A stretch of DNA of 64,000 nucleotides from Candidatus Faecalibacterium gallistercoris (GCA_019116585.1 DXBJ01000079.1:26542-90541), one strand, 5' to 3'. Shown: positions 15,609 through 24,161, counted from the first letter of the stretch. Notes: a model not told the origin generated them from the sequence alone. Numbers and translations are program-made.

Positions 15609-17353
15609 CCCTGCGCCCCCAGAAGTGCCGCCGGGCTGATAAAAACCGTCTCCGACGGACGGCCCTTGCCCTCCGGGCGCTGCCGTTCGATTTTGATGTA
15701 TCCCCGGCGGGCCAGCTCCTCCAGAGGCGGGCGGATGCTCTCGGCGTCGAAGCGCTGGCACAGCCGCAGGACTTCCTTCTTGGTAAAATACGCTTTGCCC
15801 CCGGTCTGGAGCCTCTGCCAGAGGTATTCCGCATCCCGGCGCAGAGGCGTCTTGGGCAGGCCCGCACGAATCAAGGCCGCACGGGCGTGTGCCAAAAAGT
15901 ATTCCCCAATGGTGGCGGCGGCCTGGAAGGTGCCGCCGGTCAGCAGTTCCGCGCCCGCATCGGGGCCGTTCTCAAAGCAGTGCAGGATACCGGCGATGCG
16001 GGCCACCTGCCCGTGATACTTGCCCGCCCACCCCTCCATGTCGGCCAGGTCCCCGCACAGGCGGGGCTCCAGCGCATTGGCGAATGCCTCGCTCAGGGCG
16101 TCGGCTTCCTCACTCAGGCGGATGATCTGGGCCGGTCCTGTATGGCTTGCCTGTACCTCCAGCATGGCGGCCAGCGTTTGGCAAAAAGTGTCCCGCACAT
16201 CCGCCGGGATGGGCTTTGTCCGGTAGGTCCGGCTGCCTACTCTTGAGGCGGGCAGACTGTACAGGAAACGGGCAAGCAACCCCTTCCCGCTGAAATCAGC
16301 GTTGCCCGCGATCTCCGTAAGGACTTGGGGCTGGGCCATCAGCAGCAAGGTCAGGGCCGGGTCCTGGATGGTCTCGGAGGGCCGGCCCTTGCGGTCGATC
16401 CGCACCGGGTCGCCGGAATAGGCTTTCAGAAAGCCGTCTATGTTGGCGCTTTGCCCGCTGTACAGACCCGACAGAATCTTGAACAGGCCGCCTTCCGCAC
16501 TGAATACGCCGATCCGGCCGCCGTATGCGGCAAGCAGACTGGTCAGGGCTTCCGGGGTCACATCGTCGGCCAGAAGCCGGAACGGCTTTGCCTCCTGCAG
16601 CCCGGCAAGCTCCTGCTGAAGGTCATAGACGTCCTGTTCGGCGCAAAGTCCGTCCGCCTGTGCCGCCGGGCTTTTGCCCTTTGCAGGTTTTGCGGCGGCG
16701 TCTATGGCGGCGGCCAGACGTTTTTCCAGGATTTGCCGCTTTGCCTGCCCTTCCCGGATGGGCTGTTCCCGGCGGGCCTGTTCGGCAGCCTCGAAATCAT
16801 AGACAGGGCAGGCGATCTCCCGCAGGACCGGGCTTTTGCGCTCAGAGGGGCGGGCGATGATCAGAGCGTACAGGTTCAGCGGCTCCACCCAATCGGGCTT
16901 GACCTCGATTTTCCACACTCCCTGCGCGGCCAGGGCACAGACGGCCAGCAGGCCCACCGCCGCCATATCCACCGGGGCCTGGATGCTCTCCGATACGGCC
17001 AGGGCATAGTCCCGCAGAACGGGAGGCAAAACCTCCACCGGGAAGGGGGGCAGGGCGTCGGGCTTGTCCTCGTCAAAGGGCTCCAGCGGGGCAAAGCCCA
17101 GCTGCTCGGCGATGGTGTCCCTGTAAGCGCCCCAGTCCCCGGCCCATACCTCGGCGGTGTCCAGGGCCCGTTGGAAGTCTTTCCCGCTCAGGCGGTGTTC
17201 GTTCAGGGCAACGGCCTGCAATTCCCCCAGCCGGTCGACCTGTTCGTCCTCCGGCGCGTTGAAGGCAAGGAAAAAGGCAGCCGTTGAAAAGATGTTGGCC
17301 GGTGTGGTGGCCGACAGCCAATCGGAAAACGCTGCGCGGCTGAGATAGACCAT
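15602..17353 (-). CDS. DUF3987 protein (primase/helicase-like)
   Basis: 583 residues from the chosen start. It fits the DUF3987 family of prophages and integrative elements, taken to be a replication protein with a RecA-like core. Seen: an N-terminal linker, a segment LPPFPVEVLPPVLRDYA (about 105) and the family's degenerate P-loop ARPSERKSPVL (about 170). Next comes a helical insert with EQARREQPIREGQAKRQ, then FSAEGGLF (about 290) in place of Walker B. Last are RFLYSLPASRVGSRTY and a C-terminal winged-helix-like end. ATG 17353 is preferred over an upstream frame because GGGGTGAGG precedes it and MVYLSRAAF is a natural N terminus. It follows the AlpA-like gene by 4 bases. Confidence 0.72.
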   Translation of the reverse strand: MVYLSRAAFSDWLSATTPANIFSTAAFFLAFNAPEDEQVDRLGELQAVALNEHRLSGKDFQRALDTAEVWAGDWGAYRDTIAEQLGFAPLEPFDEDKPDALPPFPVEVLPPVLRDYALAVSESIQAPVDMAAVGLLAVCALAAQGVWKIEVKPDWVEPLNLYALIIARPSERKSPVLREIACPVYDFEAAEQARREQPIREGQAKRQILEKRLAAAIDAAAKPAKGKSPAAQADGLCAEQDVYDLQQELAGLQEAKPFRLLADDVTPEALTSLLAAYGGRIGVFSAEGGLFKILSGLYSGQSANIDGFLKAYSGDPVRIDRKGRPSETIQDPALTLLLMAQPQVLTEIAGNADFSGKGLLARFLYSLPASRVGSRTYRTKPIPADVRDTFCQTLAAMLEVQASHTGPAQIIRLSEEADALSEAFANALEPRLCGDLADMEGWAGKYHGQVARIAGILHCFENGPDAGAELLTGGTFQAAATIGEYFLAHARAALIRAGLPKTPLRRDAEYLWQRLQTGGKAYFTKKEVLRLCQRFDAESIRPPLEELARRGYIKIERQRPEGKGRPSETVFISPAALLGAQGD

Positions 17354-17357
17354 AGCC

Positions 17358-17585
17358 TCACCCCTTTGCGCCTGTGGCCTGGCGTGCGGCCCGCGCCGCA
17401 TCCTCGGCGTCCAGCTTGCGCAGCAGGGCAGGCACATTGATCAGGCAAGTTCTGCCACGCCAGACGCAGGGCACGTCCCCGGTCTTGGCCCCGTCCCGCA
17501 GGTAGCCCCGGGGCAAGCCGGTGATGCGGGCCGCGTCGTCGATGCGCTGAAACGGGGCGCTGTCGTCGGTCAGCCTCTTTTTCAT
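17358..17585 (-). CDS. AlpA/excisionase-type DNA-binding protein
   Basis: 75 residues. The middle (RIDDAARITGLPRGYLRDGAKTGDVPCVWRGRTCLINVPALL) is the wing-containing helix-turn-helix of MerR-like excisionases: a recognition helix after the Gly-Leu-Pro turn and then a beta wing carrying the target-sized basic residues. Such proteins bend DNA as Xis or act as regulators. The start overlaps the stop of the Xre gene before it by ATGA. Excision of this element would need such a factor, and this is the best candidate in the window. Confidence 0.72.
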   Translation of the reverse strand: MKKRLTDDSAPFQRIDDAARITGLPRGYLRDGAKTGDVPCVWRGRTCLINVPALLRKLDAEDAARAARQATGAKG

Positions 17586-17794
17586 CGGCCCGTGCCCCCT
17601 TCCTCCAGCAAGTCCTCCAGGGGCACGCCCAGGGCGGCGGCGATCTTTGCCGCCGTTGCGGGTTTGCAGCTGCCCCGGTTCAAGATGACGGACAGGTTTT
17701 GCGCGCTGCAGCCCATCCGCCGGGCAAGCTCGGAATAGCTGCCCAGGCCAGACCTGGACAAAGCAACATCTACGTTTGTACGGTTGATTTTCAC
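17582..17794 (-). CDS. Xre-family regulator (Cro-like)
   Basis: 70 residues, a Cro/CI helix-turn-helix alone: SELARRMGCSAQNLSVILNRGSCKPATAAKIAAALGVPLEDLL. The start is GTG at 17794, after GAGGTGA. It is the first gene of the early minus operon with the AlpA-like and DUF3987 genes, and faces the longer repressor gene at 17957. In the lambda picture it would be the Cro-like partner of the CI-like repressor. Confidence 0.85.
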   Translation of the reverse strand: MKINRTNVDVALSRSGLGSYSELARRMGCSAQNLSVILNRGSCKPATAAKIAAALGVPLEDLLEEGGTGR

Positions 17795-17831
17795 GATATC
17801 ACCTCATTCTACAAATTCCACAATAAATACG

Positions 17832-17928
17832 ACAAACGTTTTACATGATTGATTATATCACACGTTTGTAATATGTCAAGCAAAATTTATTACTTTTGTT
17901 TGACTTTTATTGAAGGGTGTGTTATAGT
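17832..17928. promoter_or_regulatory. Divergent promoters of the Cro/CI-like pair
   Basis: Minus: TTGACA (17879-17874), 16 bases, TATAAT (17857-17852). Plus: TTGACT (17900-17905), 17 bases, TATAGT (17923-17928). A recurring ACGTTTGT box lies in the minus promoter spacer (17862-17869), just after it in reverse (17832-17840), and again at 17772-17779 inside the start of the minus gene. These are the likely operators. Confidence 0.75.
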
Positions 17929-17956
17929 TTCTTTAGGAGTATAGGAGGGATGCCAC

Positions 17957-18619
17957 ATGACAATCGGTGACAGCATCAAACGAATCAGAACACAAAAAGG
18001 CATGACGCAAAAGCAGTTGGGTGATTTGATGGGCGTCAGCGTCCAGACGGTCAGCGCCTATGAATCCGGGCGGCGACGGCCTAAAATGGAGACAATTGAT
18101 CGCTTTGCATATGCGTTGGGCGTTTCACTTCATGAGTTGATATCAGGCGTTGACTATCTGCCCAATGAAGAAGTTCCCACACAAGGTTTTTCGCCAAAGT
18201 ATGATATAGAAGTAATGGCGACCTGGGCAAAAGAAGCAAAACGCATTGCAAAAAGTGGAAGCGAAGAAGAGTGGATAGCCTTCAGGGAAAAAATGGAAAA
18301 TGCCATGTCTGATTTGTACGATGCAGCTCTTCTTTCCGTTTTTCGTACCTTGTCAGACGTCAACAAGCAAAAGGCGATTTCCTATTGTGAGGGATTGGCC
18401 GCAACGCAGCCGAATTATGAATTTGCAGATACCGCTATCCCGCCGGAAGTAAGAGAAGAACTTGATAAAAAAGACGAAGAGTTGGAAGCAGAATGGGAGA
18501 AGGAAGAAAAAGAACGGTATGAGAAAGAAAATCATGAAAACGCTCTATCCCAGCCCCCCAGGAAGAAACCGGCCGATTCTGCCCCCGAAACCAGCCCCGA
18601 CGCGCCCGAAACGGATTAA
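17957..18619 (+). CDS. CI-like Xre repressor
   Basis: 220 residues. N-terminal helix-turn-helix (SIKRIRTQKGMTQKQLGDLMGVSVQTVSAYESGRRRPKMETIDRFAYALGVSLHEL, residues 4-60), then a helical middle and a Glu/Lys-rich C-terminal tail ending in Pro/Ala. There is no S24 peptidase motif, so induction would not follow LexA-type self-cleavage. An AGGAGGG ribosome site lies 7 bases before the ATG. Codon use is AT-richer than in neighbouring genes. The stop codon lies inside repeat module C. It is the probable maintenance repressor of the element. Confidence 0.88.
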   Translation: MTIGDSIKRIRTQKGMTQKQLGDLMGVSVQTVSAYESGRRRPKMETIDRFAYALGVSLHELISGVDYLPNEEVPTQGFSPKYDIEVMATWAKEAKRIAKSGSEEEWIAFREKMENAMSDLYDAALLSVFRTLSDVNKQKAISYCEGLAATQPNYEFADTAIPPEVREELDKKDEELEAEWEKEEKERYEKENHENALSQPPRKKPADSAPETSPDAPETD

Positions 18620-18750
18620 AGTCAGAATAAAGTCATTTTGGTCACAATAAAGTCATGACGTACGCCCGGCGGGAGCAAAGCGAAAAGCGATGATAAAACG
18701 ACGTTTTTGCAGCGTGCAGGGAATAAAGTCATTAAAGTCATTAAAGTCAG
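18616..18750 (-). repeat. Dispersed repeat module, copy C (inverted)
   Basis: Reverse complement of the plan of copies A and B: ATTAAAGTCAGAATAAAGTC, TTTTGGTCACAATAAAGTCA at the left (18616-18655), a variable middle with ACGACGT, and AATAAAGTCATTAAAGTC repeated to 18750. The TAA stop of the CI-like gene (18617-18619) is inside its left end, as with copy B. Confidence 0.8.
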
Positions 18751-18783
18751 GCGGGTTTCGAGATAGAGAGGAGGAAAACCGCA

Positions 18784-19980
18784 ATGGCCAGCATCAAAGA
18801 GAAAACCGACGCGAAGGGCCGCACCGTCTACCAGGTGCAGGCATCGGACGGCAGGGGCCGCCGGGTGTGGCGCACCTTCCGGCCTGAACCCACCTGGAGC
18901 GCCAAAACCACCCGGCGGGAGCTGCGCAAGTTCGCCGCACAGCTGGAAAACGAGCTCAAAGGCGGGCAGGCGCTCACCAAAGCGGAGCGCCACGAGGAGG
19001 CCCGCCGCCAGGCCGCCCAGGCGGCAAAGGTGCAGACCTTCCGCCAGTATATAGACTGCGTTTGGATGCCCCAGAAGCGCGCCACAGGGGCACGCAGCAG
19101 CGTCCGGGCGTATGAGGTCAATCTGCGGCTGCACATCCTGCCCGCGCTGGGGGACAGCCTGCTGGCCGAGATCACCCCGCCCATGATCACGGCCCTGTTT
19201 TACCGGCTGCAGGCGGAAGGGCTTGCAGAAAAAACGCTGCATCTGATTTGGAACATCACGGGTGAAATTTTCAGCACAGCCGTTCAGGACGAGATACTGG
19301 ACCACAGCCCCATGACGAAAGCCCGCCGCCCGGCGGCGTCCAAAGACGCCATCGTGGACCGGCAGGCGCTGGCATACACGGCGGAAGAGCTACAGCACAT
19401 TCTGGAGGCCATCCGGCAGGAGCCGCTTGTCTGGCGGGCGCTGGCGCTGTTGCTGGCCATGACCGGCCTTCGCCGGGGGGAGGCCTGCGGCCTGCAATGG
19501 GACTGTGTGGACTTCGCCACCGGGCAGATCACGGTCAAGCGGAACGTACAGCCCTGCAAGGGCGGCGTCTACGTCACCACCCCCAAAACCGGCAGGGAAC
19601 GCACCGTCCTGGCCCCGCCCGACGTGCTGGACCTTTTGCGCCAGCTGCGGCAGGAACAGCCGGTCACGGTACGGTGGGTGTTTGCCCGGCCCCGCTCCAC
19701 CGAACCGATTAACCCGAACAGCGTTACCAACCATTTCCGGCAGATGGGCAGGCGCTACGGGCTGGAGGACTTTCACCCCCACAAGCTGCGCCACACCTTC
19801 GCCAGCGTCGCCATAGAGCGCGGGGCGGACGTGGCCGCCGTCTCCCAGTGCCTGGGGCACTCCACCATAGCGACCACCCTGGCCGTTTACACGCACACCA
19901 ACCAGGAGGCCACCCGCCGGGCCGCCTCAAAGGTCTGGGAAGCCATCCAGCCGCCCCGGCAAGAGGAAAAGAAGGCATAA
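18784..19980 (+). CDS. int: Tyrosine integrase
   Basis: 398 residues, Tn916/phage type. The N-terminal 60 residues (KTDAKGRTVYQVQASDGRGRRVWRTF) are the three-stranded arm-binding domain. The SAM-like core-binding domain occupies about 80-170. The catalytic domain has the first Arg in TGLRRGE (about residue 225), the HKLRH box (about 337-341), GHS (about 360) and the nucleophile Tyr in AVYTH (about 371). The GAGAGGAGG ribosome site is 8 bases upstream. It lies between module C and attR, the usual place next to its attachment site, and its arm sites are visible at both ends. Confidence 0.97.
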   Translation: MASIKEKTDAKGRTVYQVQASDGRGRRVWRTFRPEPTWSAKTTRRELRKFAAQLENELKGGQALTKAERHEEARRQAAQAAKVQTFRQYIDCVWMPQKRATGARSSVRAYEVNLRLHILPALGDSLLAEITPPMITALFYRLQAEGLAEKTLHLIWNITGEIFSTAVQDEILDHSPMTKARRPAASKDAIVDRQALAYTAEELQHILEAIRQEPLVWRALALLLAMTGLRRGEACGLQWDCVDFATGQITVKRNVQPCKGGVYVTTPKTGRERTVLAPPDVLDLLRQLRQEQPVTVRWVFARPRSTEPINPNSVTNHFRQMGRRYGLEDFHPHKLRHTFASVAIERGADVAAVSQCLGHSTIATTLAVYTHTNQEATRRAASKVWEAIQPPRQEEKKA

Positions 19981-20007
19981 AGAGCACCCCAAAACGGTAC
20001 AAACAGC

Positions 20008-20043
20008 AGGACGCCAGCCCCACGCGGGACCGGCGTCCTTTTC
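20008..20043 (+). terminator. Terminator of int
   Basis: AGGACGCC (20008-20015) pairs with GGCGTCCT (20032-20039), followed by TTTTCTGCTT, 28 bases after the int stop. Confidence 0.85.
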
Positions 20044-20092
20044 TGCTTGGGGGCCTCACTGCCCAGCATCGCCCGGCGGCGTCCGGGATTTT

Positions 20093-20138
20093 GACCGCAA
20101 CCAAAACCGCAACATTGACCAGAAAAACCGCAACATGA
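20093..20138 (+). promoter_or_regulatory. Integrase arm-type sites, right end
   Basis: ACCGCAAC occurs at 20094-20101, 20106-20113 and 20127-20134, each embedded in A-rich sequence, in the same direction as the two left-end copies. The first two are 12 bp apart, as at the left end. They are 123 bp inside attR. Confidence 0.65.
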
Positions 20139-20260
20139 CCAGACAGGCCGAGAGAGCACAAGACGGAACGAGTTTTGGAAATATGATTGATATAACGATA
20201 AATTAGACGGTAAATTTTCCCACATTTTGGAATCAGACGACACGAGAAAACACGGTATCA

Positions 20261-20281
20261 TTTAATGCAAACTTTACAATT
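20261..20281 (+). repeat. attR core, 21-bp direct repeat
   Basis: Identical to 6754-6774. It ends 27 bases before the -35 box of the leu promoter. The stretch 20139-20260 between the arm sites and this repeat is AT-rich and holds nothing else I can name. Confidence 0.88.
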
Positions 20282-20308
20282 CGCCCGCCTCCTGTGCAAA
20301 AAAAGTGC

Positions 20309-20337
20309 TTGACTTCACTGCCGCAGCGTGATACAAT
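20309..20337 (+). promoter_or_regulatory. leu operon promoter
   Basis: TTGACT (20309-20314), 17 bases, TACAAT (20332-20337). Close to the sigma-A consensus and immediately ahead of the T-box leader. Confidence 0.85.
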
Positions 20338-20344
20338 AAACCCA

Positions 20345-20669
20345 GTTTTATCAAACCCATATGCGTTGACGGGGAGAAATCGGGTCCCAGTCCCGCTTGC
20401 AGAGAGCCGCCGGGTGGTGCGAGGCGGCGCGGGCGTTCCCGGCTACTGGCCCCTGAGCAGCAAGGCTGAACGGTCATTCCCCAGTAGGCTTTGACGGATG
20501 CCCACCGTTACAGGGGCAGCGATTCGCGCGCTGCGCTGATCGTGTCGAGTGGCCGCATCATCTGCGGCAAAGAGAGTGGTACCACGGGCCGCCTTGTAAA
20601 AGAACTACAGGCTCTCGTCTCTCAGGGCTTTTCGCCTTGAAAGACGAGGGCCTTTTTCGTATTTTTTTT
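20345..20669 (+). ncRNA. T-box leader (tRNA-sensing riboswitch), leu operon
   Basis: Stem I shows GGGGAGAAATCGGG, the AG-bulge AGAGAGCCGCC, and the distal loop GGTGCGAGGCGGC (about 20371-20430). The T-box itself is GAGAGTGGTACCACGGGCC (20572-20590), which holds the UGG that pairs with the tRNA acceptor end. A terminator stem (about 20608-20652) ends in TTTTTCGTATTTTTTTT. Uncharged tRNA would favour the antiterminator and leuA transcription. The specifier is probably a leucine codon: CTG (20446-20448) is the best candidate, but I cannot fix it without folding. Confidence 0.93.
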
Positions 20670-20694
20670 CACAGCCTTCAGGAGGAGAACCGCT

Positions 20695-22347
20695 ATGATG
20701 GACGCCACCAAGTACGCACCCGGATACTACCCCGCACCCGCCGGCTACGACAACTGGGTCAAGAAGGACCACATCGAACAGGCCCCCGCCTTTTGCAGCG
20801 TGGATCTGCGGGACGGCAACCAGGCCCTGATCGTGCCCATGAGCCTGGAAGAAAAGATCGAGTTCTTCCAGATGCTGGTCCGGATCGGCTTCAAGGAGAT
20901 CGAGGTGGGCTTCCCCGCCGCCAGCGAGACCGAGTATGAGTTCCTGCGGGTGCTGATCGAGCGGAACATGATCCCCGAGGACGTCACCGTCCAGGTGCTG
21001 ACCCAGTGCCGCGACCACATCATCCGCCGCACCTTCGAGGCGGTCAAGGGGGCGCCCCGGGCCGTCATCCACTTCTACAACTCCACCTCGGTGGCCCAGC
21101 GGGAGCAGGTGTTCCACAAGTCCAAAGAGGAGATCAAGCAGATCGCCACCGACGGCGCCCGGCTGGTCAAGCAGCTCAGCGAGGAGTACGAGGGCAACTT
21201 CCTGTTCGAGTACAGCCCCGAGAGTTTCACCGGCACCGAGCCCGACTATGCGCTGGAAGTCTGCAACGCCGTCATCGACATCATGCAGCCCACCCCCGAC
21301 CGGCCCATGATCATCAACCTGCCCGTCACGGTGGAGATGAGCATGCCCCACGTCTACGCCAGCCAGATCGAGTACTGCTCGGCCCACCTCCACAGCCGGG
21401 ACAGCGTCATCCTCTCCACCCACCCCCACAACGACCGGGGCACCGGCGTGGCCTGCGCCGAGCTGGCCGTCCTGGCGGGGGCCCAGCGGATCGAGTGCTG
21501 CCTGTTCGGCAACGGCGAGCGCACCGGCAACGTGGACGCTGTCACCCTGGCCATGAATATGTACAGCCACGGCGTGGACCCCAAGCTGGACTTTTCGGAC
21601 ATGCCCGCCATCTGCGAGCTGTATGAGCGGGTGACCCGGATGCACGTCTACGAGCGGACCCCCTACGCGGGCCAGCTGGTGTTCGCGGCCTTCTCGGGCA
21701 GCCACCAGGACGCCATCGCCAAGGGCATGGCCTACCGCAAGGCCATCGGCGAGCACCGCTGGACCTGCCCCTACATCCCCATCGACCCCCACGACATCGG
21801 CCGAACCTACGACGCCGACGTCATCCGCATCAACAGCCAGAGCGGCAAGGGCGGCATCGGCTTTGTGCTGGAGCAGAACTACGGCTACAACCTGCCCCCC
21901 AAGATGCGGGAGGACCTGGGCTACAAGGTCAAGGCCGTCTCCGACCACAGCCACAAGGAGCTGTCCGCCGCCGAGGTCTGCCGCATCTTTGAGCAGGAAT
22001 ACCTCAACAAGCAGAAGCCCTTCAACGTGGCGGAGGCCCACTTCATCCAGAAGAGCGGCATCACCGCTTCGGTCACCCTGGAGATGAACGGCGCCACCCG
22101 CGAGGTGGTGGCCATCGGCAACGGCCGCCTGGACGCTGTGGCCAACGCCATCCAGACCGCCACCGGCATGGACTTCCACCTGGAGCAGTATGCTGAGCAC
22201 AGCCTGGACGGCGGGTCCACCTCCCGGGCCGCCTCGTATGTGGGGCTGGTCTGGGGCGACGGCACCGCCACCTGGGGCGCCGGCACCGATACCGACATCA
22301 TCGTGGCCGGCATCCGCGCCCTGGTCTCGGCCATCAACAACAAGTAA
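20695..22347 (+). CDS. leuA: 2-isopropylmalate synthase
   Basis: 550 residues, the long LeuA form. It condenses acetyl-CoA with 2-ketoisovalerate, the first step of leucine synthesis. Seen: VDLRDGNQALI (about 32-42; catalytic Arg-Asp, metal site), EVGFPAAS, STHPHNDRGTG (His-His-Asn metal ligands, about 240), GNGERTGN (about 270), and a C-terminal LeuA dimer regulatory domain from about 430 on, which mediates leucine feedback. An AGGAGG lies upstream; ATG at 20695 or 20698 are equally possible. It is controlled by the T-box and heads leuA-C-D-B. Confidence 0.97.
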   Translation: MMDATKYAPGYYPAPAGYDNWVKKDHIEQAPAFCSVDLRDGNQALIVPMSLEEKIEFFQMLVRIGFKEIEVGFPAASETEYEFLRVLIERNMIPEDVTVQVLTQCRDHIIRRTFEAVKGAPRAVIHFYNSTSVAQREQVFHKSKEEIKQIATDGARLVKQLSEEYEGNFLFEYSPESFTGTEPDYALEVCNAVIDIMQPTPDRPMIINLPVTVEMSMPHVYASQIEYCSAHLHSRDSVILSTHPHNDRGTGVACAELAVLAGAQRIECCLFGNGERTGNVDAVTLAMNMYSHGVDPKLDFSDMPAICELYERVTRMHVYERTPYAGQLVFAAFSGSHQDAIAKGMAYRKAIGEHRWTCPYIPIDPHDIGRTYDADVIRINSQSGKGGIGFVLEQNYGYNLPPKMREDLGYKVKAVSDHSHKELSAAEVCRIFEQEYLNKQKPFNVAEAHFIQKSGITASVTLEMNGATREVVAIGNGRLDAVANAIQTATGMDFHLEQYAEHSLDGGSTSRAASYVGLVWGDGTATWGAGTDTDIIVAGIRALVSAINNK

Positions 22348-22383
22348 GCAGCCAAAAACATACCAATGGAGGAGAACCGTATC

Positions 22384-23643
22384 ATGGGAATGACTCTGAC
22401 GCAGAAGATCCTTGCACACCATGCCGGCCTCGACCAGGTCAAGGCGGGCCAGCTCATCAACGCCAAACTGGACATCGTCCTGGGCAACGACATCACCACC
22501 CCGGTGGCCATCAACGAGTTCGAGAAGGCCGGTTTTGACGGCGTGTTCGACAAAGAGCGGGTGGCCATCGTCCTGGACCACTTCGTCCCCAACAAGGACA
22601 TCAAGAGCGCCACCCAGTCCAAGCAGTGCCGGGAGTTTGCCAACAAGTACGACATCCTCAACTTCTACGACGTGGGCCAGATGGGCATCGAGCACGCCCT
22701 GCTGCCCGAAAAGGGCATCGTCACCGCCGGCGACTGCGTCATCGGCGCGGACAGCCACACCTGCACCTACGGCGCCCTGGGGGCCTTTTCCACCGGCGTG
22801 GGCTCCACCGATATGGCGGCGGGCATGGCCACCGGCATGGCCTGGTTCAAGGTGCCTGCGGCCATCCGCTTCGTCCTCACCGGCAGCCTGCCCGAGCGGG
22901 TCTCGGGCAAGGACCTGATCCTCTCCATCATCGGCCGGATCGGCGTGGACGGCGCGCTGTACAAATCCATGGAGTTCACCGGCCCGGGGGTGGCCTCCCT
23001 CTCGATGGACGACCGGCTGTGCATTTGCAACATGGCCATCGAGGCCGGCGCCAAGAACGGCATCTTCCCGGTGGACGATGTGACCAAAGCCTACCTGGCC
23101 GGCCGCAGCCAGCGCGAGCCCGTCTACTACGAGGCCGACCCCGACGCCGAGTACGAGCAGACCATCGAGATCGACCTGTCCGGGCTGGAGCCCACCGTCA
23201 GCTATCCCCACCTGCCCGAGAACACCCACCCCGCCAGCGAGGGCGGCAGCATCCGCATCGACCAGGTGGTGATCGGCAGCTGCACCAACGGCCGCCTGGA
23301 GGACATGGAGGCCGCCTACAACATCCTCAAGGGCCGGCACATCGCCAAGGGGGTGCGGGGCATCATCATCCCCGCCACCATGGCCGTCTATAAGGAGTGC
23401 ATCCTCCGGGGCTGGACCGAGGCCTTTATCGACGCGGGCTGCATCGTGTCCACCCCCACCTGCGGGCCCTGCCTGGGCGGCTATATGGGCATCCTGGCCG
23501 AGGGCGAGCGGTGCGTGTCCACCACCAACCGCAACTTTGTGGGCCGGATGGGCCATGTGAAGAGCGAGGTCTACCTGGCCAGCCCGGCCACCGCCGCCGC
23601 CAGCGCCCTGACCGGCTTCATCACCGACCCGCGCACCGTTTGA
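22384..23643 (+). CDS. leuC: 3-isopropylmalate dehydratase, large subunit
   Basis: 419 residues, the shorter LeuC form of the aconitase family (about 420 against 470 residues). With LeuD it isomerises 2-isopropylmalate to 3-isopropylmalate. The [4Fe-4S] cluster ligands are in [10 protein letters not shown] (about 300) and TCGPCLGG (about 360); [13 protein letters not shown] (about 122) is the substrate/cluster-domain motif. A frame start 18 bases upstream exists, but GGAGGAG sits before ATG 22384. The stop is 16 bases before leuD. Confidence 0.97.
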   Translation: MGMTLTQKILAHHAGLDQVKAGQLINAKLDIVLGNDITTPVAINEFEKAGFDGVFDKERVAIVLDHFVPNKDIKSATQSKQCREFANKYDILNFYDVGQMGIEHALLPEKGIVTAGDCVIGADSHTCTYGALGAFSTGVGSTDMAAGMATGMAWFKVPAAIRFVLTGSLPERVSGKDLILSIIGRIGVDGALYKSMEFTGPGVASLSMDDRLCICNMAIEAGAKNGIFPVDDVTKAYLAGRSQREPVYYEADPDAEYEQTIEIDLSGLEPTVSYPHLPENTHPASEGGSIRIDQVVIGSCTNGRLEDMEAAYNILKGRHIAKGVRGIIIPATMAVYKECILRGWTEAFIDAGCIVSTPTCGPCLGGYMGILAEGERCVSTTNRNFVGRMGHVKSEVYLASPATAAASALTGFITDPRTV

Positions 23644-23659
23644 GAGGAGGAGCACTGTC

Positions 23660-24148
23660 ATGAACGCGAAAGGACACGTTTTCAAATACCCGGACAACGT
23701 CGATACCGACGTCATCATCCCCGCCCGCTACCTGAACACCCAGGACCCCAAAGAGCTGGCCTCCCACTGCATGGAGGACATCGACAAGAGCTTTGTCGCA
23801 CGGGTGCAGCCCGGGGACGTGATGGTGGGCGGCTGGAACTTTGGCTGCGGCTCCAGCCGGGAGCACGCCCCCCTGTGCATCAAGACCAGCGGCATCTCGG
23901 TGGTCATCGCCAAGAGCTTTGCCCGCATCTTCTACCGCAACAGCATCAACATCGGCCTGCCCATCCTGGAGTGCCCGGCGGCGGCCGACGCCATCGCGGC
24001 GGGGGACCTGGTGAGCGTGGATTTTGACACCGGCGTCATCACCGACGAGACCACCGGCGCCACCTTCCAGGCTGAGCCCTTCCCGCCCTTCATCCAGGAG
24101 ATCATCGCCGCCGGCGGCCTGATGAACTCCATCCGCGCCAGGCAGTAA
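23660..24148 (+). CDS. leuD: 3-isopropylmalate dehydratase, small subunit
   Basis: 162 residues, the swivelling subunit of the isomerase. Motifs: [16 protein letters not shown] at the start and [14 protein letters not shown] (about 56-69), the substrate-binding loop with Ser-Ser-Arg. Length and sequence fit the short archaeal/clostridial LeuD. It follows leuC by 16 bases and precedes leuB by 13. Confidence 0.97.
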   Translation: MNAKGHVFKYPDNVDTDVIIPARYLNTQDPKELASHCMEDIDKSFVARVQPGDVMVGGWNFGCGSSREHAPLCIKTSGISVVIAKSFARIFYRNSINIGLPILECPAAADAIAAGDLVSVDFDTGVITDETTGATFQAEPFPPFIQEIIAAGGLMNSIRARQ

Positions 24149-24161
24149 GGAGGGACCGCAC

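Larger units (their letters stand above)
6754..20281. mobile_element. 13.5-kb integrated element (phage satellite or reduced prophage)
   Basis: The limits are a perfect 21-bp direct repeat, at 6754-6774 and 20261-20281. A tyrosine integrase lies next to the right end, and repeated ACCGCAAC arm-type sites lie inside both ends. Cargo from left to right: hicAB, a 9-bp repeat array, an Xre regulator with divergent promoters, two unknown plus-strand genes, a minus-strand phage operon with a tape-measure gene, a DUF3987 gene, AlpA-like and Xre genes, a divergent CI-like repressor, and int. There are no genes for capsid, portal, large terminase, tail tube, lysis or conjugation. This fits a satellite that relies on a helper phage, or a decayed prophage. 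It sits between the promoters of the ABC and leu operons. Confidence 0.88.

Noticed and set aside
20605..23718. Very long open frame on the minus strand opposite leuA and leuC
   Set aside because: An artefact of GC-rich codon use (Gly/Val/Ala/His-rich shadow); it lies fully antisense to well-recognised genes.
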